From positions 62,001 through 126,000 of the forward strand of contig NZ_JAQITD010000001.1 of the NCBI RefSeq assembly GCF_028618555.1: a stretch of DNA of 64,000 nt, written 5' to 3'. The first letter of the stretch is position 1, and each line of letters begins with the position of its first letter. Of this stretch, positions 8,938 to 18,355 are shown one piece after another. Source of the DNA: Bartonella sp. CM31XJBT. Lineage in GTDB: Bacteria; Pseudomonadota; Alphaproteobacteria; Rhizobiales; Rhizobiaceae. The position numbers and the translations under genes were made by a program. The notes beneath the pieces were generated by a model, which was not told the origin of the DNA, made no database searches, and saw only the letters and a program-made list of their open reading frames with translations.

Positions 8938-11274
8938 TCATTCTGTCCCGCCATGCAGAGCATTAGCGCGTGCACGTTGAATGGCATGGGCAACCGCACG
9001 ACCAGTGGACACAGGATCACGGGCGCCATTGACATGCACTGTGACATTTTGATTGTGTGTGATGGGGGAGCGCTCTTTGTCTCTTTGCTCTCTCACAGAG
9101 TAATTGGCATACCCCGCCCCTGCAAATTGTGCAATCGGTTGAATGGTTGTTTTGCCTCCCAAAAAACTTGGCAAAAAACCTCTTACATCAATGGACCCAA
9201 ACCACCCCTTAATGCGATGAGGTAAAGATTTACAATAATCCATCAATTGTGAGATAGACGACATAAAGCCATCGACAATCGAATTAGCCAGATCTTCGCC
9301 CGCTTGTTCCATACCAGCCTTGGCACTCTCCGAGAGCTTTTCCTGTGTAAAAAAACTCTTCAACCATTGCCAAAAGTTGGAAAAGCTTTGTTTAACGCCC
9401 TCCCACAAATTGCCAAACCACTCGGCAACAGAGGAAAGCTCTTGTTTAAACTTTTGCCAAACTTGAGAGAAATCAAAAGCAGCAGCAATGATATTTTTCC
9501 ATTTGGTGATGGTGGTGGTATCAGCACCAAAAAAGCGCATAACGGCTTCAAAGGCTTGCCCCCAAGCCCGAGATACCCCCCGTGCCAAACCTTTGACAAA
9601 TGAAGAAAAACGGTCCCAATATTTCCACAAAGCAAAACCAGCTGCCAGTATGACCGCCACAACAGCAGCAATGACCGCCCCTATTGGGGTAAAAATACCC
9701 CCCACAACAGAGGAAAGACTTGCCCCAACCACTTCGATCACTGTCCCCATAAAGCCAAAAGAGGTAGAAAATGCCGCACCTGAAACGGCTATCCCTCGTA
9801 AAGCCCCTACCAGTAAAGTTATGGGGCGAAGAAGACGCAGCGCACTTCCACCAAAGCTTGCTGCTATTAAACCCAGAGAGCGCCCTGCGGCTGCTAAGCC
9901 CCGCCAACTTGCAGAAAGACCACGACTGAGTACTCTAAGCTTAATAAAAGACGTGATCAATTGAAGAAACCCAAGGCGTGTCCCGGCAAGAGTAAAGCGC
10001 AAAACCCGTAGAGCAATATTAAAAGCCATAAGGGCGGCAATGGTTTTGATAATGGCACTTGTTAAAGTGGGATGGGCATTCGCCCACGCCATCAACCCAT
10101 TGGTAAAATTGCCAACACTTTCCATCAAACTGTTGAGGGGGGGCAGAAGCACTTCACCAATGCTAATCCCCAAAGCCACAATGCGGTTTTGCAACAATTC
10201 AAATTGCCGCATGGCACCGGTTGCTTGTTTGTCTGCTTCTTGCTCTACCGAACCTTTAAAGACTTGTGGATCTTTCACATAATCTAAAGCTTGCCCTAAC
10301 AATTCGGGATTGCCCACCAATTTGGCAAAATCACCGGTAAAATCGCGCCCAGCAATGGCAATCAGGGAACGCATCCCCTGTTCGGATTTACCCAACACAT
10401 TAAAAAAGCGCACCAAGGTACCTGTGGCATCTTTGTCCAGATCTTGCATGAATTTTTCGCGAGAAAGCCCGATATTGGCAAAAGCATCTTCAATATGTTT
10501 GCCCCCCGCCTGTATGCGCGCACTCATGGCATTAAAACCACGCGCGGCACTCTCTGGAACAATCCCAGCAGAAATCATCGCTGTACCAAATGCTGCTGTT
10601 TCGCGCGCGGTCAGCTTAAACATGGTTGCCGCACCGGTGGCTCGATTGGTAAAATCAGACACCTCACTTGCCTTTGCCGCCATGTGATTAGAGAGATGAT
10701 TGATAGCATCGCCTAGATCTTCAATGCCTGCTTGATTAAGCTTAAAGACATTGCGCAATTTGGCAAAGCGCTCCCCAATCTGATCTCCCGTCATATCAAA
10801 AGCTACAGCTGCTTTAGCGGCATAGATGCTAAAAGCTTCTAGATCTTGTTCGCCAATCCCTGCTTGGCTGGCACTGGTCATCAATTCTAAGACTTCACGC
10901 GCCGCTAGCGGAATCTTGGTGGAGGTTTCAAGCGCAAAACGGCGCAATTCCTTTAAGCGATCAAGGGGCGCATCCAGAACCTTTTCCAAGCCCTTCATCG
11001 ATTGATCAAATTGCATGGCTTTATAGAGGGGTGCAATTAAGGTTGCTGTTTGCGCAATGGCACCCACCATACGCCCGCGTGCTTGGATAAAAGCATTTTC
11101 CGCATTGGCTGTAGCTTGGCTCAAATGTTCAGGGTCAAACCAATTTTTAAAGTGTTGCCTTGTCTTGTTTTGGAAATGCGCAACATCTGAACTAAAGGCT
11201 GCAAGATCTCGCTTGGCAGAAGCGATCCCCTCTTGCAGATGATTAACAAAACGCACAACAAGGGAAACATCCAT
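8938..11274 (-). CDS. Tail tape measure protein
   Basis: 778 aa. It sets tail length and is chaperoned by the E/E' proteins encoded upstream. The N-terminal half is the conserved TP901-type region (MDVSLVVRFVNHLQEGIASAKRDL; GAATMFKLTARETAAFGTAM), the middle has long hydrophobic, Ala/Gly-rich segments (about residues 390-560), and the C-terminal part is amphipathic with several Trp residues. It lies 9 bp after the E' stop. Its size predicts a rather short contractile tail. Confidence 0.9.
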   Translation of the reverse strand: MDVSLVVRFVNHLQEGIASAKRDLAAFSSDVAHFQNKTRQHFKNWFDPEHLSQATANAENAFIQARGRMVGAIAQTATLIAPLYKAMQFDQSMKGLEKVLDAPLDRLKELRRFALETSTKIPLAAREVLELMTSASQAGIGEQDLEAFSIYAAKAAVAFDMTGDQIGERFAKLRNVFKLNQAGIEDLGDAINHLSNHMAAKASEVSDFTNRATGAATMFKLTARETAAFGTAMISAGIVPESAARGFNAMSARIQAGGKHIEDAFANIGLSREKFMQDLDKDATGTLVRFFNVLGKSEQGMRSLIAIAGRDFTGDFAKLVGNPELLGQALDYVKDPQVFKGSVEQEADKQATGAMRQFELLQNRIVALGISIGEVLLPPLNSLMESVGNFTNGLMAWANAHPTLTSAIIKTIAALMAFNIALRVLRFTLAGTRLGFLQLITSFIKLRVLSRGLSASWRGLAAAGRSLGLIAASFGGSALRLLRPITLLVGALRGIAVSGAAFSTSFGFMGTVIEVVGASLSSVVGGIFTPIGAVIAAVVAVILAAGFALWKYWDRFSSFVKGLARGVSRAWGQAFEAVMRFFGADTTTITKWKNIIAAAFDFSQVWQKFKQELSSVAEWFGNLWEGVKQSFSNFWQWLKSFFTQEKLSESAKAGMEQAGEDLANSIVDGFMSSISQLMDYCKSLPHRIKGWFGSIDVRGFLPSFLGGKTTIQPIAQFAGAGYANYSVREQRDKERSPITHNQNVTVHVNGARDPVSTGRAVAHAIQRARANALHGGTE

Positions 11275-11283
11275 GATCGTCTC

Positions 11284-11825
11284 TTATCCTAACTGATGAC
11301 TTTCATATTCTTGAGCTTTCAGGCGTGCGAGTTCTTCTCGATAGGCAATCACATCCAGCCAATCCATCTGGTTAATCTCTGAAGGCGCCCAGTGATAATA
11401 AAGGGCTAGTTCTGCCCCAAATTGTCTGGCAGAGAGGATTGGCGTTGCGTAAAAAAAGCAAAAAAAGCCTTCAATATTGCGACAATATCCATCACATCAA
11501 CTCGATCAATCAATTCAATAGATTCATGTGACATATCAGCCAAAAGTGCTGTGATGCCTTCTGTTGCCTCACTTGTGAACAAAACTTGAGAAAGCTTCGT
11601 GATAAGCACATCATTGCTCAAAGTTGTTTTTTGCTCTCCAAACTCAGGAAGCAGCAGCTCTGTCAATTGTGGTCCAATGAGCACCGCTAATTGCTTGGCA
11701 TGCTTAAAAGTGGGGCGATAAAAGGTCAGTTTCTTGCAGAGAGATTCTTTGCCACCTTTATCTTGATAAGGAAGCGGAACCTGCAATTCCACGTCAATGC
11801 TGGTTTGTAAACTTGTCATGATCAA
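11284..11825 (-). CDS. Tail assembly chaperone E+E' (-1 frameshift product)
   Basis: The 139-aa frame-0 product (E, 11406-11825) ends with ...AFFTQRQSSLPDNLGQN. A -1 shift on T-runs (TTTTTTT at 11451-11457 and 11460-11466 on the coding strand) continues as YATPILSARQFGAELALYYHW and on to SEINQMDWLDVIAYREEL, stopping at 11284. This is the conserved P2 E' extension, in which a short YYHW segment is typical. The longer form therefore ends 9 bp before the tape-measure start. Expected role: bind the tape-measure protein before tube polymerisation. Confidence 0.85.
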
Positions 11826-11828
11826 TTC

Positions 11829-12347
11829 CTATAAGTTGAGAATAGAGCGGCGGCGAGAACCAATCTCTTGCCCATTGCGGACAAGCCAGCCGCCCCGTTT
11901 AAAAGAAAAGCGGTGCAAAACAGAGCCATCCCAAAATTCCGTATAGTCCCAAACATTTTTGATCTCGCAATCATAGCCTGTCGCTTTTCCAGCCGTTAAG
12001 CCTTCGCTATCCACTTTGACCAAGCGCCCTGTCACATCAATGGAATGCTCATGCTCGCGTCCATCTTCTTCAGAGATCACATGTTTTTTGCCGGTAAATT
12101 TATGACGAAGACCAGGAGGACCACCAAAGATGCCGATAATTTCGGGGGTGTGGCTGCGGATTTTCATTTGCATGCTCAAAGCTTTCACACCAAGACCGCT
12201 CACATCAATTTGCATATCAGAGCCGCCCGGTTGATAGGTTTCAGTGATTTCTTCCAACGTGGGCAGTTTCAATGTCTCAAGATCAAGGTGAAGATTCACA
12301 TCATCATCAACAATCAAGGTAAAACCGCGTACAATGCGTAAAGTCAT
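11829..12347 (-). CDS. Major tail tube protein
   Basis: 172 aa, P2 FII family, the subunit of the inner tail tube. Family-like segments: N-terminal LRIVRGFTLIVDDD, KLPTLEEITETYQPGGSDMQIDV and the strand IKNVWDYTEFWDGSVLHRFSFKRGG. It lies directly after the sheath gene (3 bp gap) and before E, the P2 order FI-FII-E-T. Confidence 0.9.
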   Translation of the reverse strand: MTLRIVRGFTLIVDDDVNLHLDLETLKLPTLEEITETYQPGGSDMQIDVSGLGVKALSMQMKIRSHTPEIIGIFGGPPGLRHKFTGKKHVISEEDGREHEHSIDVTGRLVKVDSEGLTAGKATGYDCEIKNVWDYTEFWDGSVLHRFSFKRGGWLVRNGQEIGSRRRSILNL

Positions 12348-12350
12348 GCT

Positions 12351-13634
12351 TTAACTCCTTGCTGCTTTGCGATAAGTTTCAAGCGTATCGCCAAATTGAT
12401 AAGTCATTTTCTTTTGGATATCTTGCGCCAAACGGTCAAAATAAGCGCTATTGCGCCGGCTGCCGAAACTCAAATCTTCTAAAGGTGGCACTTCTTCTGC
12501 ATCAAATTCCACCCGCAATTTTCCCAATTGTAAAGTGCTGTTGGAATTTAAATCGCGGTCAAACCAAACCCGCCCACCCAAAAGGGCACCACGCGCAATC
12601 ATATCATCAAGAAACTGTGTAAGGCTGCGGGTAATGGCAATAACATGTTGACCGGTCAGATTCTCGTCATTGGCCCAAGGGCGGAAACTGTTGATGATGG
12701 TTTTTTCCAATGCTGCACGGGTGCGCACCACATTGACAAAGCGCCACAATGGGTCACTAGAGGTGGTATGATTTCCCCATAAAATGCGGCCATTGGCGGC
12801 AAATTGACCTTGGGCATTTTGGCTAAGGAGGGCGGGAATAAAGGTCGCAATATCGGCTTGGTTAAGGCGATTTGCCTCATGATCAATTTCACCATCAAAA
12901 TAGCTAATGGGGCGTGCCGTGCCTAAAATGCCTTTAACATCTTGGTTGGAAGGAGACCAAAAAACACCACCCCTTTGCTTATCACGTTTGATAAACATGG
13001 CGGCAGCAAAAGGACTTGCGGGTTTAACACTAACACCCCCCTCACGATTTGCCACCCGTACAAAGGGGTCAATCAAATAACAAAAGCGTGAGGAAAAATC
13101 TGCGCGATAGGCAAGGCTTTCTTCCGCATTTTTACCCCCCGTATCAAACACGGCAATCGCTTGTAGCTTTTCTGCCACTTGTTCCAATGCATCCGCCACG
13201 GGGTTTTTGCCATTATCAAAGCGCCCTGCACTATAAGCCGGTGCCAGTAAAATCCCAGGCTCTACCCCTAAATGCCCCCGCGCATGCGCTAAGGCATGCA
13301 CACCAGTCAAAGCCGTATTGGACCCCACCATCTCAGTTTGTGTCTCAGCAATGGTTGATTTTTCTTCCACACGCACAAGGATAATTTGTGCCTCAATCCC
13401 CTGTGCGCACACGGCTTTAATCACATCAAGAGCCGTGCCTCTTGTTCCAAGCTTTTGGATTTTCTCACCCTCATGGCTAAAAATAAGGACAGGCTCGTCG
13501 AGGGGAAAAATTTGGTTGTCAGCATCAGGGGCTGTAACAACCGCCCCAATGGCGGTCTGATCAAATGTTGCTAAAGGACGGGAATCCTCACCAGCCTCTA
13601 CAATGCGAATCCCATGATTAAATTCTATTGCCAT
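12351..13634 (-). CDS. Tail sheath protein
   Basis: 427 aa, P2 FI family, the contractile sheath subunit. Recognised by NHGIRIVEA at the N-terminus, AVFDTGGKNAEESLAYRADF, an RPISYFDGEIDHEAN region and GNHTTSSDPLWRFVNVVRTRAALE near the end. ATG 13634 is chosen because GGAGAG lies just upstream and the family starts here; the frame itself extends to 13706 across the promoter motif. It is the first gene of the tail tube operon, 50 bp downstream of a late-promoter motif. Confidence 0.9.
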   Translation of the reverse strand: MAIEFNHGIRIVEAGEDSRPLATFDQTAIGAVVTAPDADNQIFPLDEPVLIFSHEGEKIQKLGTRGTALDVIKAVCAQGIEAQIILVRVEEKSTIAETQTEMVGSNTALTGVHALAHARGHLGVEPGILLAPAYSAGRFDNGKNPVADALEQVAEKLQAIAVFDTGGKNAEESLAYRADFSSRFCYLIDPFVRVANREGGVSVKPASPFAAAMFIKRDKQRGGVFWSPSNQDVKGILGTARPISYFDGEIDHEANRLNQADIATFIPALLSQNAQGQFAANGRILWGNHTTSSDPLWRFVNVVRTRAALEKTIINSFRPWANDENLTGQHVIAITRSLTQFLDDMIARGALLGGRVWFDRDLNSNSTLQLGKLRVEFDAEEVPPLEDLSFGSRRNSAYFDRLAQDIQKKMTYQFGDTLETYRKAARS

Positions 13635-13658
13635 CTTGCTCTCCAAATCAATGAAGAG

Positions 13659-13708
13659 AGAATAACAACCATCACCATGCTCCATAAGTCTGACACTGTC
13701 AGTCAAAA
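13659..13708 (-). promoter_or_regulatory. Putative late promoter for the tail operon
   Basis: Contains the palindrome CTGACACTGTCAG (13690-13702, within a 25-bp motif 13684-13708) shared with 25391-25415 and 33146-33170. A TATTCT hexamer on the coding strand (13659-13664) lies about 34 bp from the dyad centre, which would put the dyad near -44, where Mor/C activators bind in Mu. The sheath gene begins 50 bp downstream. The rest of 13709-13838 is AT-rich with AGCTCTTTAAAGG-type repeats. Confidence 0.7.
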
Positions 13709-13838
13709 AGCTCTTTAAAGGGCTTTGAAGGAGCTTTAAAGGGGACTTTATAAGAAGAAACTATACAGTTTACAAGCCATCAGACAATAATTGTCCGTTT
13801 AGAGCGTATCATTCGTTTTTTATACTTGCATAAACCAT

Positions 13839-15197
13839 TCATTCTTTCCATAATCTTATAAGAACGGCACCATCAGCTCCAGCACCGCTTGGAGAGGAAT
13901 CTCCATGAGAGCCAGCACCACCTCCACCAAAACCACCCCCTCCTTTTCCTGAAGCACGAAAACCTTTTCCTGTTCCTCCAGGACCACCTCGAGATGTATC
14001 ACCCCCAGCATCACCTCCACTTCCACTTACACCACCACGATTACCATCTGTTCCAGGATGGCCATTCTCGCCCTTGAAAAGACCGGGGCGATCATTCGTC
14101 GCCAAGCCAAAATTTCCCCCCACTCCTCCAGCTCCACCATTTCCTGGAAAAGATGATGAATAAGCCCCTCCACCACCATGACCTCCTGTTGCTGTGATAA
14201 AATCCTTGCCAATGATTGTTGTTCCTCCAGAGTTTCCTGTCGCACCACGCGAGGCAACAGAAGCTCCTCCTTTTCCAACGATGATAGCTTCATTCCCAGC
14301 TAAACTCGCTTTATAGCCATACCATACTGAACAACCACCACCACCACCTCCTCCTCCTAAACTTGGTGTATCAGATCCACCCCCACTACCGCCGCCGCCC
14401 CATGCTTGGATCTCAACTTTGGTTTTATTGCTTACCCAATCTGGCCACTGAATTTTACCATCCTGCGTATACAGCAATTCAGCATCAGCAAGTTCTGGCC
14501 AATTAATGGGTTTATCAGTAAAAACTTTTTTAAGACTCTTTATTTCTGCCCATATTTCCTGCTTGAGGGCATCCACTTGCGCCTTGGTATAAACAACATC
14601 ACCGTCCACTTTAAGCGGTCCTTTAAGAAAGCTTCCGCTTGTGCTTAAACTGGTAACCATTTCACCATTGTGGATGAGGCTAAACGACGAATTGCCCAAA
14701 AGCTCTAAGGCACCACTCATAGTCACTTTGCTGGTAAATTTATTGTAATTTTTCCATTCATTTGGACTTGTGAGGCGTCCATAGCTTGTCAGATCTTCGT
14801 TGATTTTGGTTCTAAAATCATCAAGCCCCACAATATCTTCGGTTTTATGTTGATGCGCGCCTAACAGAGAGATAGCACTCCCAAAGGTGAAGTTATTATT
14901 GCTTGATTTATAGAGAACATAATTGTTGGCAGCATCTTGTGCACCCTCGATATCACCTAAATCTTTTAAAGTGAAAGTTTTATCCGCTGCCATCTTGCCC
15001 TTCAAGGCTGCTTCAAGATCTGTGACATCACTTATGCTATGCGTGTGTTTTGAAGGCGCTTTTTGGTCTACCTTGTCCTCAATATCAACAATGGCTTGAT
15101 CAATTTTGGTCAAGTTTTCGCGCAAGATTGGGAATTCAGAACTGATAAAACGACCTTCTTTAGGCAATTCCATGTCGAGTTTTTTGGTTTTTGTCAT
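13839..15197 (-). CDS. Tail fibre protein with glycine-rich tip
   Basis: 452 aa. The first 280 residues look like a fibre shaft (HTHSISDVTDLEAALKGKM, FTLKDLGDIEGAQDAANNY, GAHQHKTEDIVGLDDFRTKI), a pattern of short repeats seen in Mu and P2-type fibres. The last 180 residues are very rich in glycine (runs of 4-8 Gly) and end with GADGAVLIRLWKE, the layout of polyglycine-helix receptor-binding tips. ATG 15197 has a weak GGGA upstream and starts 13 bp after the preceding stop; the frame extends to 15311 in overlap. No fibre-assembly gene or invertible segment follows. Confidence 0.75.
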   Translation of the reverse strand: MTKTKKLDMELPKEGRFISSEFPILRENLTKIDQAIVDIEDKVDQKAPSKHTHSISDVTDLEAALKGKMAADKTFTLKDLGDIEGAQDAANNYVLYKSSNNNFTFGSAISLLGAHQHKTEDIVGLDDFRTKINEDLTSYGRLTSPNEWKNYNKFTSKVTMSGALELLGNSSFSLIHNGEMVTSLSTSGSFLKGPLKVDGDVVYTKAQVDALKQEIWAEIKSLKKVFTDKPINWPELADAELLYTQDGKIQWPDWVSNKTKVEIQAWGGGGSGGGSDTPSLGGGGGGGGCSVWYGYKASLAGNEAIIVGKGGASVASRGATGNSGGTTIIGKDFITATGGHGGGGAYSSSFPGNGGAGGVGGNFGLATNDRPGLFKGENGHPGTDGNRGGVSGSGGDAGGDTSRGGPGGTGKGFRASGKGGGGFGGGGAGSHGDSSPSGAGADGAVLIRLWKE

Positions 15198-15210
15198 GTC
15201 TGTTTTCCCA

Positions 15211-18200
15211 TCACAATATGCCGGCGCCAAAATCACACACCATTGACCGCGCTGCTGGTCCACCGGTAAGGGTGAGTTTGAGGCGCGCTTGTTTGGCGCC
15301 TTTATCACCACTGATAAATTTGCGCTCTGTCCAAAGGGGCTCGGATAACTGCTCTGTTTCCTCTAATGTGAGAGGAACAAAAGCACCATCATCCAGTTGC
15401 ATCTCGAGTGTAAATGTTGCACCGCCTGGTAAAAATGTTTTGATATAACTGGTCAACCTTGCCTTTTCCCCAAAGGCAAAAGCACGCGTGACATAAGTGG
15501 CTTCTTTATGGATCTTCCCCGCAACCAATTGAACAGGAGCAAACAAAACAGGTGAGAGTTTCTCTGTTCCTTTAAGAATGGCACGAAGTTTTACTTTTTC
15601 ACTGATATATTCAGTAAGGCTTAGCAATTGAAAGGGCAGGAGTTGATAAATTGTGCCATTGTTTCTTTCAATTTCAAAGATGACAGAACAATCGCTTGAA
15701 GGCAATTCAATCGCTGCGCGTACTTGCAAATCAGAGCAGTCCACAAGATCAAAAGTGCCTAAGTCTACGACTTTTTCTGTTTGTGTGTAGCGTGCCGCCA
15801 GCACCCTAAAAGCTAAAGCCTCATCTTGATGAGCGGTCCAGCTCCTAGCATTGACAGAAGAAAAGCGTGGACCGGTCACGTAAGGGTGGCTCGAGACGTA
15901 TCTTTGGTGTTCTGCATCAAAATCTCCAAGCTTTGCTAAAGAGACGGAATGATCAGCATCATCGGTTTTAATGACAAAAGCCGTTAAACGGTCATCCATC
16001 ACAAGGAGTGGTACATCATAGCGTGCCTCTGCCCAACCTAGCTTTGCGCCCTTCATAGAATAAAAGCTTTGCGCTTGAATATCGGCGGTCGGATAACCGT
16101 TTTCTGTGGTGACCAAATCAATCACCAGATCATGGTTCTGATTGCCGATTTTACAAAGATGAAAGTCAATTCCGGTGATTTGCCGTGTTGCATCAGGGGT
16201 AAAGACTTGCGCTTGTGGGTCCACTTGCGTCCAGATCTTCACCGTGGTGGTGCGCCGCATCACTTTCACATCAATCACGCCTTGCCCTGTAAAAAGACCC
16301 GTAGCAATGGTTCCACCTTTTCCCCGTGCCACAACATTTTTTGTGCCAGCGGTGATATTTTTAGGAATGGTAAAGCTTCCTTCAAGGGTGCCTTTGGTGT
16401 TAGCAACAAGCTTTGTTTTTGGTAAAACATTCACACCATCAAAGGTAAGACTTTCCAAGATTTCGCTACTGCCAAAACCTTCAATTTTAAAGTGAAGGGT
16501 AATTTGTCTTAAAAAGTCGATTTTCTCTTGGGTTGCACTCACCAAATCATCACTGATTTCTGTTTTACGAATGCTTCTCCCACGGTTCCATCCCATGTTC
16601 AGTTGATTGGTGATACCCGAGAGCCAATCTGTGCGTTGTTCATGCCAAAAGTCTGTCGCGGGTTCAAGGGTTACTGTACCAGGCAGGGGTGCAAAATTTT
16701 GATAAGGATTGATTTTTTCGCAAGCCGTTGTCAACTCTTGCGCAATAATCACTTCATTTGTCCAGTCAAGCGTGACAGGCGCTGTAAGATTAGCGGTGTA
16801 AAAGGTTGGGTCAATGGCAAGCTGCAAAATGCCATTGCCTACAGCACCTGTTTGTTGAAAGCCTTCATCTCTGTAACTATCATCAAGAAAAGGGTCTGCA
16901 AACATGCCCTTTTTGGCAACAGGTTCTTTAGAGTCCACATTGCTTTTAATGCGCTCTAATTGCATGAGACGGTCAAGCGAAAGCACCCGTTGAAAATAGC
17001 GCCACATCTCATCATAGGGGGCAACCCGTGTGCCATCATTGACCACAACCGGCGTTTCAAGCCAATTGTTGGTAATGGTTGCAAGGGACAACACATCATC
17101 AGGGACACTGGGTGCCATGGGTTGGTCTACTGAGATACCTTTGATGTAAACCACATTGCCCCCCGTGTTCAGTCCTATGCGGTCAATGCGGGGCAATTTA
17201 TAAGTGTAACTGACGATAATATCACCACCCTCCGCCCCACCTGAGACTGTGATTTCCTTTGCTGTTACCTTATCAGCGGTAATTTTTGCGCGATAGCGAT
17301 AAGTCACCTTATAGCTACTTCCCGCTAAAGGTTCGTCTCCTACGGGCGCCCAATCAATGGTGTCTCCGGTTTTTTTAAAATCTGTGCCTTCTTTAAATTC
17401 CTTGCTTCCTTGAACGACTTTGATAAACGCGGTGATGCTTTTATCAGGAACCCCATCACGCCCTGCGGCAACTGCACCACGGGTGACGTTAACGGTTTTT
17501 TCTTTTGTCAACAAAAGAGACTGAATATCGGCAATAGGAAAATAATAGGGTTTAAAGGTAAAGCTTGTTTTCCCTTTTGAAGGCGCAAAAATATGCGTTT
17601 CGCTTGGAACAACGCTTGTCGAAAAATCTTGCATCTCTTCATGGCGCAAGGCGGCAAGGCGTTTACGTTTAAAGCCATTGATATTGGCTTCTCCTTCTTG
17701 AATACTAAACACTTGGCAACTGTTGTTTGGTCCTAATGCTGTCACACGGCAGCCACTCACGATATAATGCCCATGGGCGCGGTCGTACGTCGCAATAGCT
17801 TGCATGGCGGGTTCAAGCAATGAGGGGGATTTTTGATCAATCAGAACACCATCTTGTAAAATATAAACCGGAAAGAAAGTGCCATTCTGCGCATCCTCTT
17901 TTAGTGCCCAAACAAGCTGTGCTGTTTCGCGTGCGGCACCAGGCTCTCCTTCTGCCAATGTGCCAGGGACTTGCCCCAACAACTCTGGATCATCCTCATG
18001 GGTTATCCATTTTTTTTGCAGCTTCACACCAATTTCCAAGCGCCCAATCATGGCAACATTGTTGAGTACAGCTGGTGCAACGGGGAAAATATCGCCTGCG
18101 ATATAAATCTTGCCATCCGTTAAAGTCACTGTTTGCGTATCTTTGTTGACAAACGCATCTGCTCGTTCAACACGGTCTCCTTCTTTGGCAACAAGGCGCC

Positions 18201-18354
18201 CCAAACGGTCATGCCGTCCCCTTATAATGGTTTGAACCTCATTCAGTTCACCACTTTGAATAAAGGGACGCGTGCCATAAAAGACAACACTTTGTTGTTC
18301 CTCTTTGCCGCGAGATCTGTCAATTGCAAAGGGTAAACCACTTTCATGCTTCAT
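15211..18354 (-). CDS. Large tail/baseplate-associated protein (DUF4815-like)
   Basis: 1047 aa. Located between tail protein I and the fibre, it is probably a long baseplate or fibre component. The N-terminal third (FAIDRSRGKEEQQSVVFYGTR; QSGELNEVQTIIRGRHDRLG; DGKIYIAGDIFPV) fits the DUF4815 type found in Mu-like phages. The remainder is beta-rich, with an Ig-like stretch near residues 635-700 (ILESLTFDGVNVLPKT; GTLEGSFTIPKN). No enzyme motif is seen. The family name is from memory of the pattern and less certain than the structural role. Confidence 0.65.
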   Translation of the reverse strand: MKHESGLPFAIDRSRGKEEQQSVVFYGTRPFIQSGELNEVQTIIRGRHDRLGRLVAKEGDRVERADAFVNKDTQTVTLTDGKIYIAGDIFPVAPAVLNNVAMIGRLEIGVKLQKKWITHEDDPELLGQVPGTLAEGEPGAARETAQLVWALKEDAQNGTFFPVYILQDGVLIDQKSPSLLEPAMQAIATYDRAHGHYIVSGCRVTALGPNNSCQVFSIQEGEANINGFKRKRLAALRHEEMQDFSTSVVPSETHIFAPSKGKTSFTFKPYYFPIADIQSLLLTKEKTVNVTRGAVAAGRDGVPDKSITAFIKVVQGSKEFKEGTDFKKTGDTIDWAPVGDEPLAGSSYKVTYRYRAKITADKVTAKEITVSGGAEGGDIIVSYTYKLPRIDRIGLNTGGNVVYIKGISVDQPMAPSVPDDVLSLATITNNWLETPVVVNDGTRVAPYDEMWRYFQRVLSLDRLMQLERIKSNVDSKEPVAKKGMFADPFLDDSYRDEGFQQTGAVGNGILQLAIDPTFYTANLTAPVTLDWTNEVIIAQELTTACEKINPYQNFAPLPGTVTLEPATDFWHEQRTDWLSGITNQLNMGWNRGRSIRKTEISDDLVSATQEKIDFLRQITLHFKIEGFGSSEILESLTFDGVNVLPKTKLVANTKGTLEGSFTIPKNITAGTKNVVARGKGGTIATGLFTGQGVIDVKVMRRTTTVKIWTQVDPQAQVFTPDATRQITGIDFHLCKIGNQNHDLVIDLVTTENGYPTADIQAQSFYSMKGAKLGWAEARYDVPLLVMDDRLTAFVIKTDDADHSVSLAKLGDFDAEHQRYVSSHPYVTGPRFSSVNARSWTAHQDEALAFRVLAARYTQTEKVVDLGTFDLVDCSDLQVRAAIELPSSDCSVIFEIERNNGTIYQLLPFQLLSLTEYISEKVKLRAILKGTEKLSPVLFAPVQLVAGKIHKEATYVTRAFAFGEKARLTSYIKTFLPGGATFTLEMQLDDGAFVPLTLEETEQLSEPLWTERKFISGDKGAKQARLKLTLTGGPAARSMVCDFGAGIL

Positions 18355-18355
18355 A

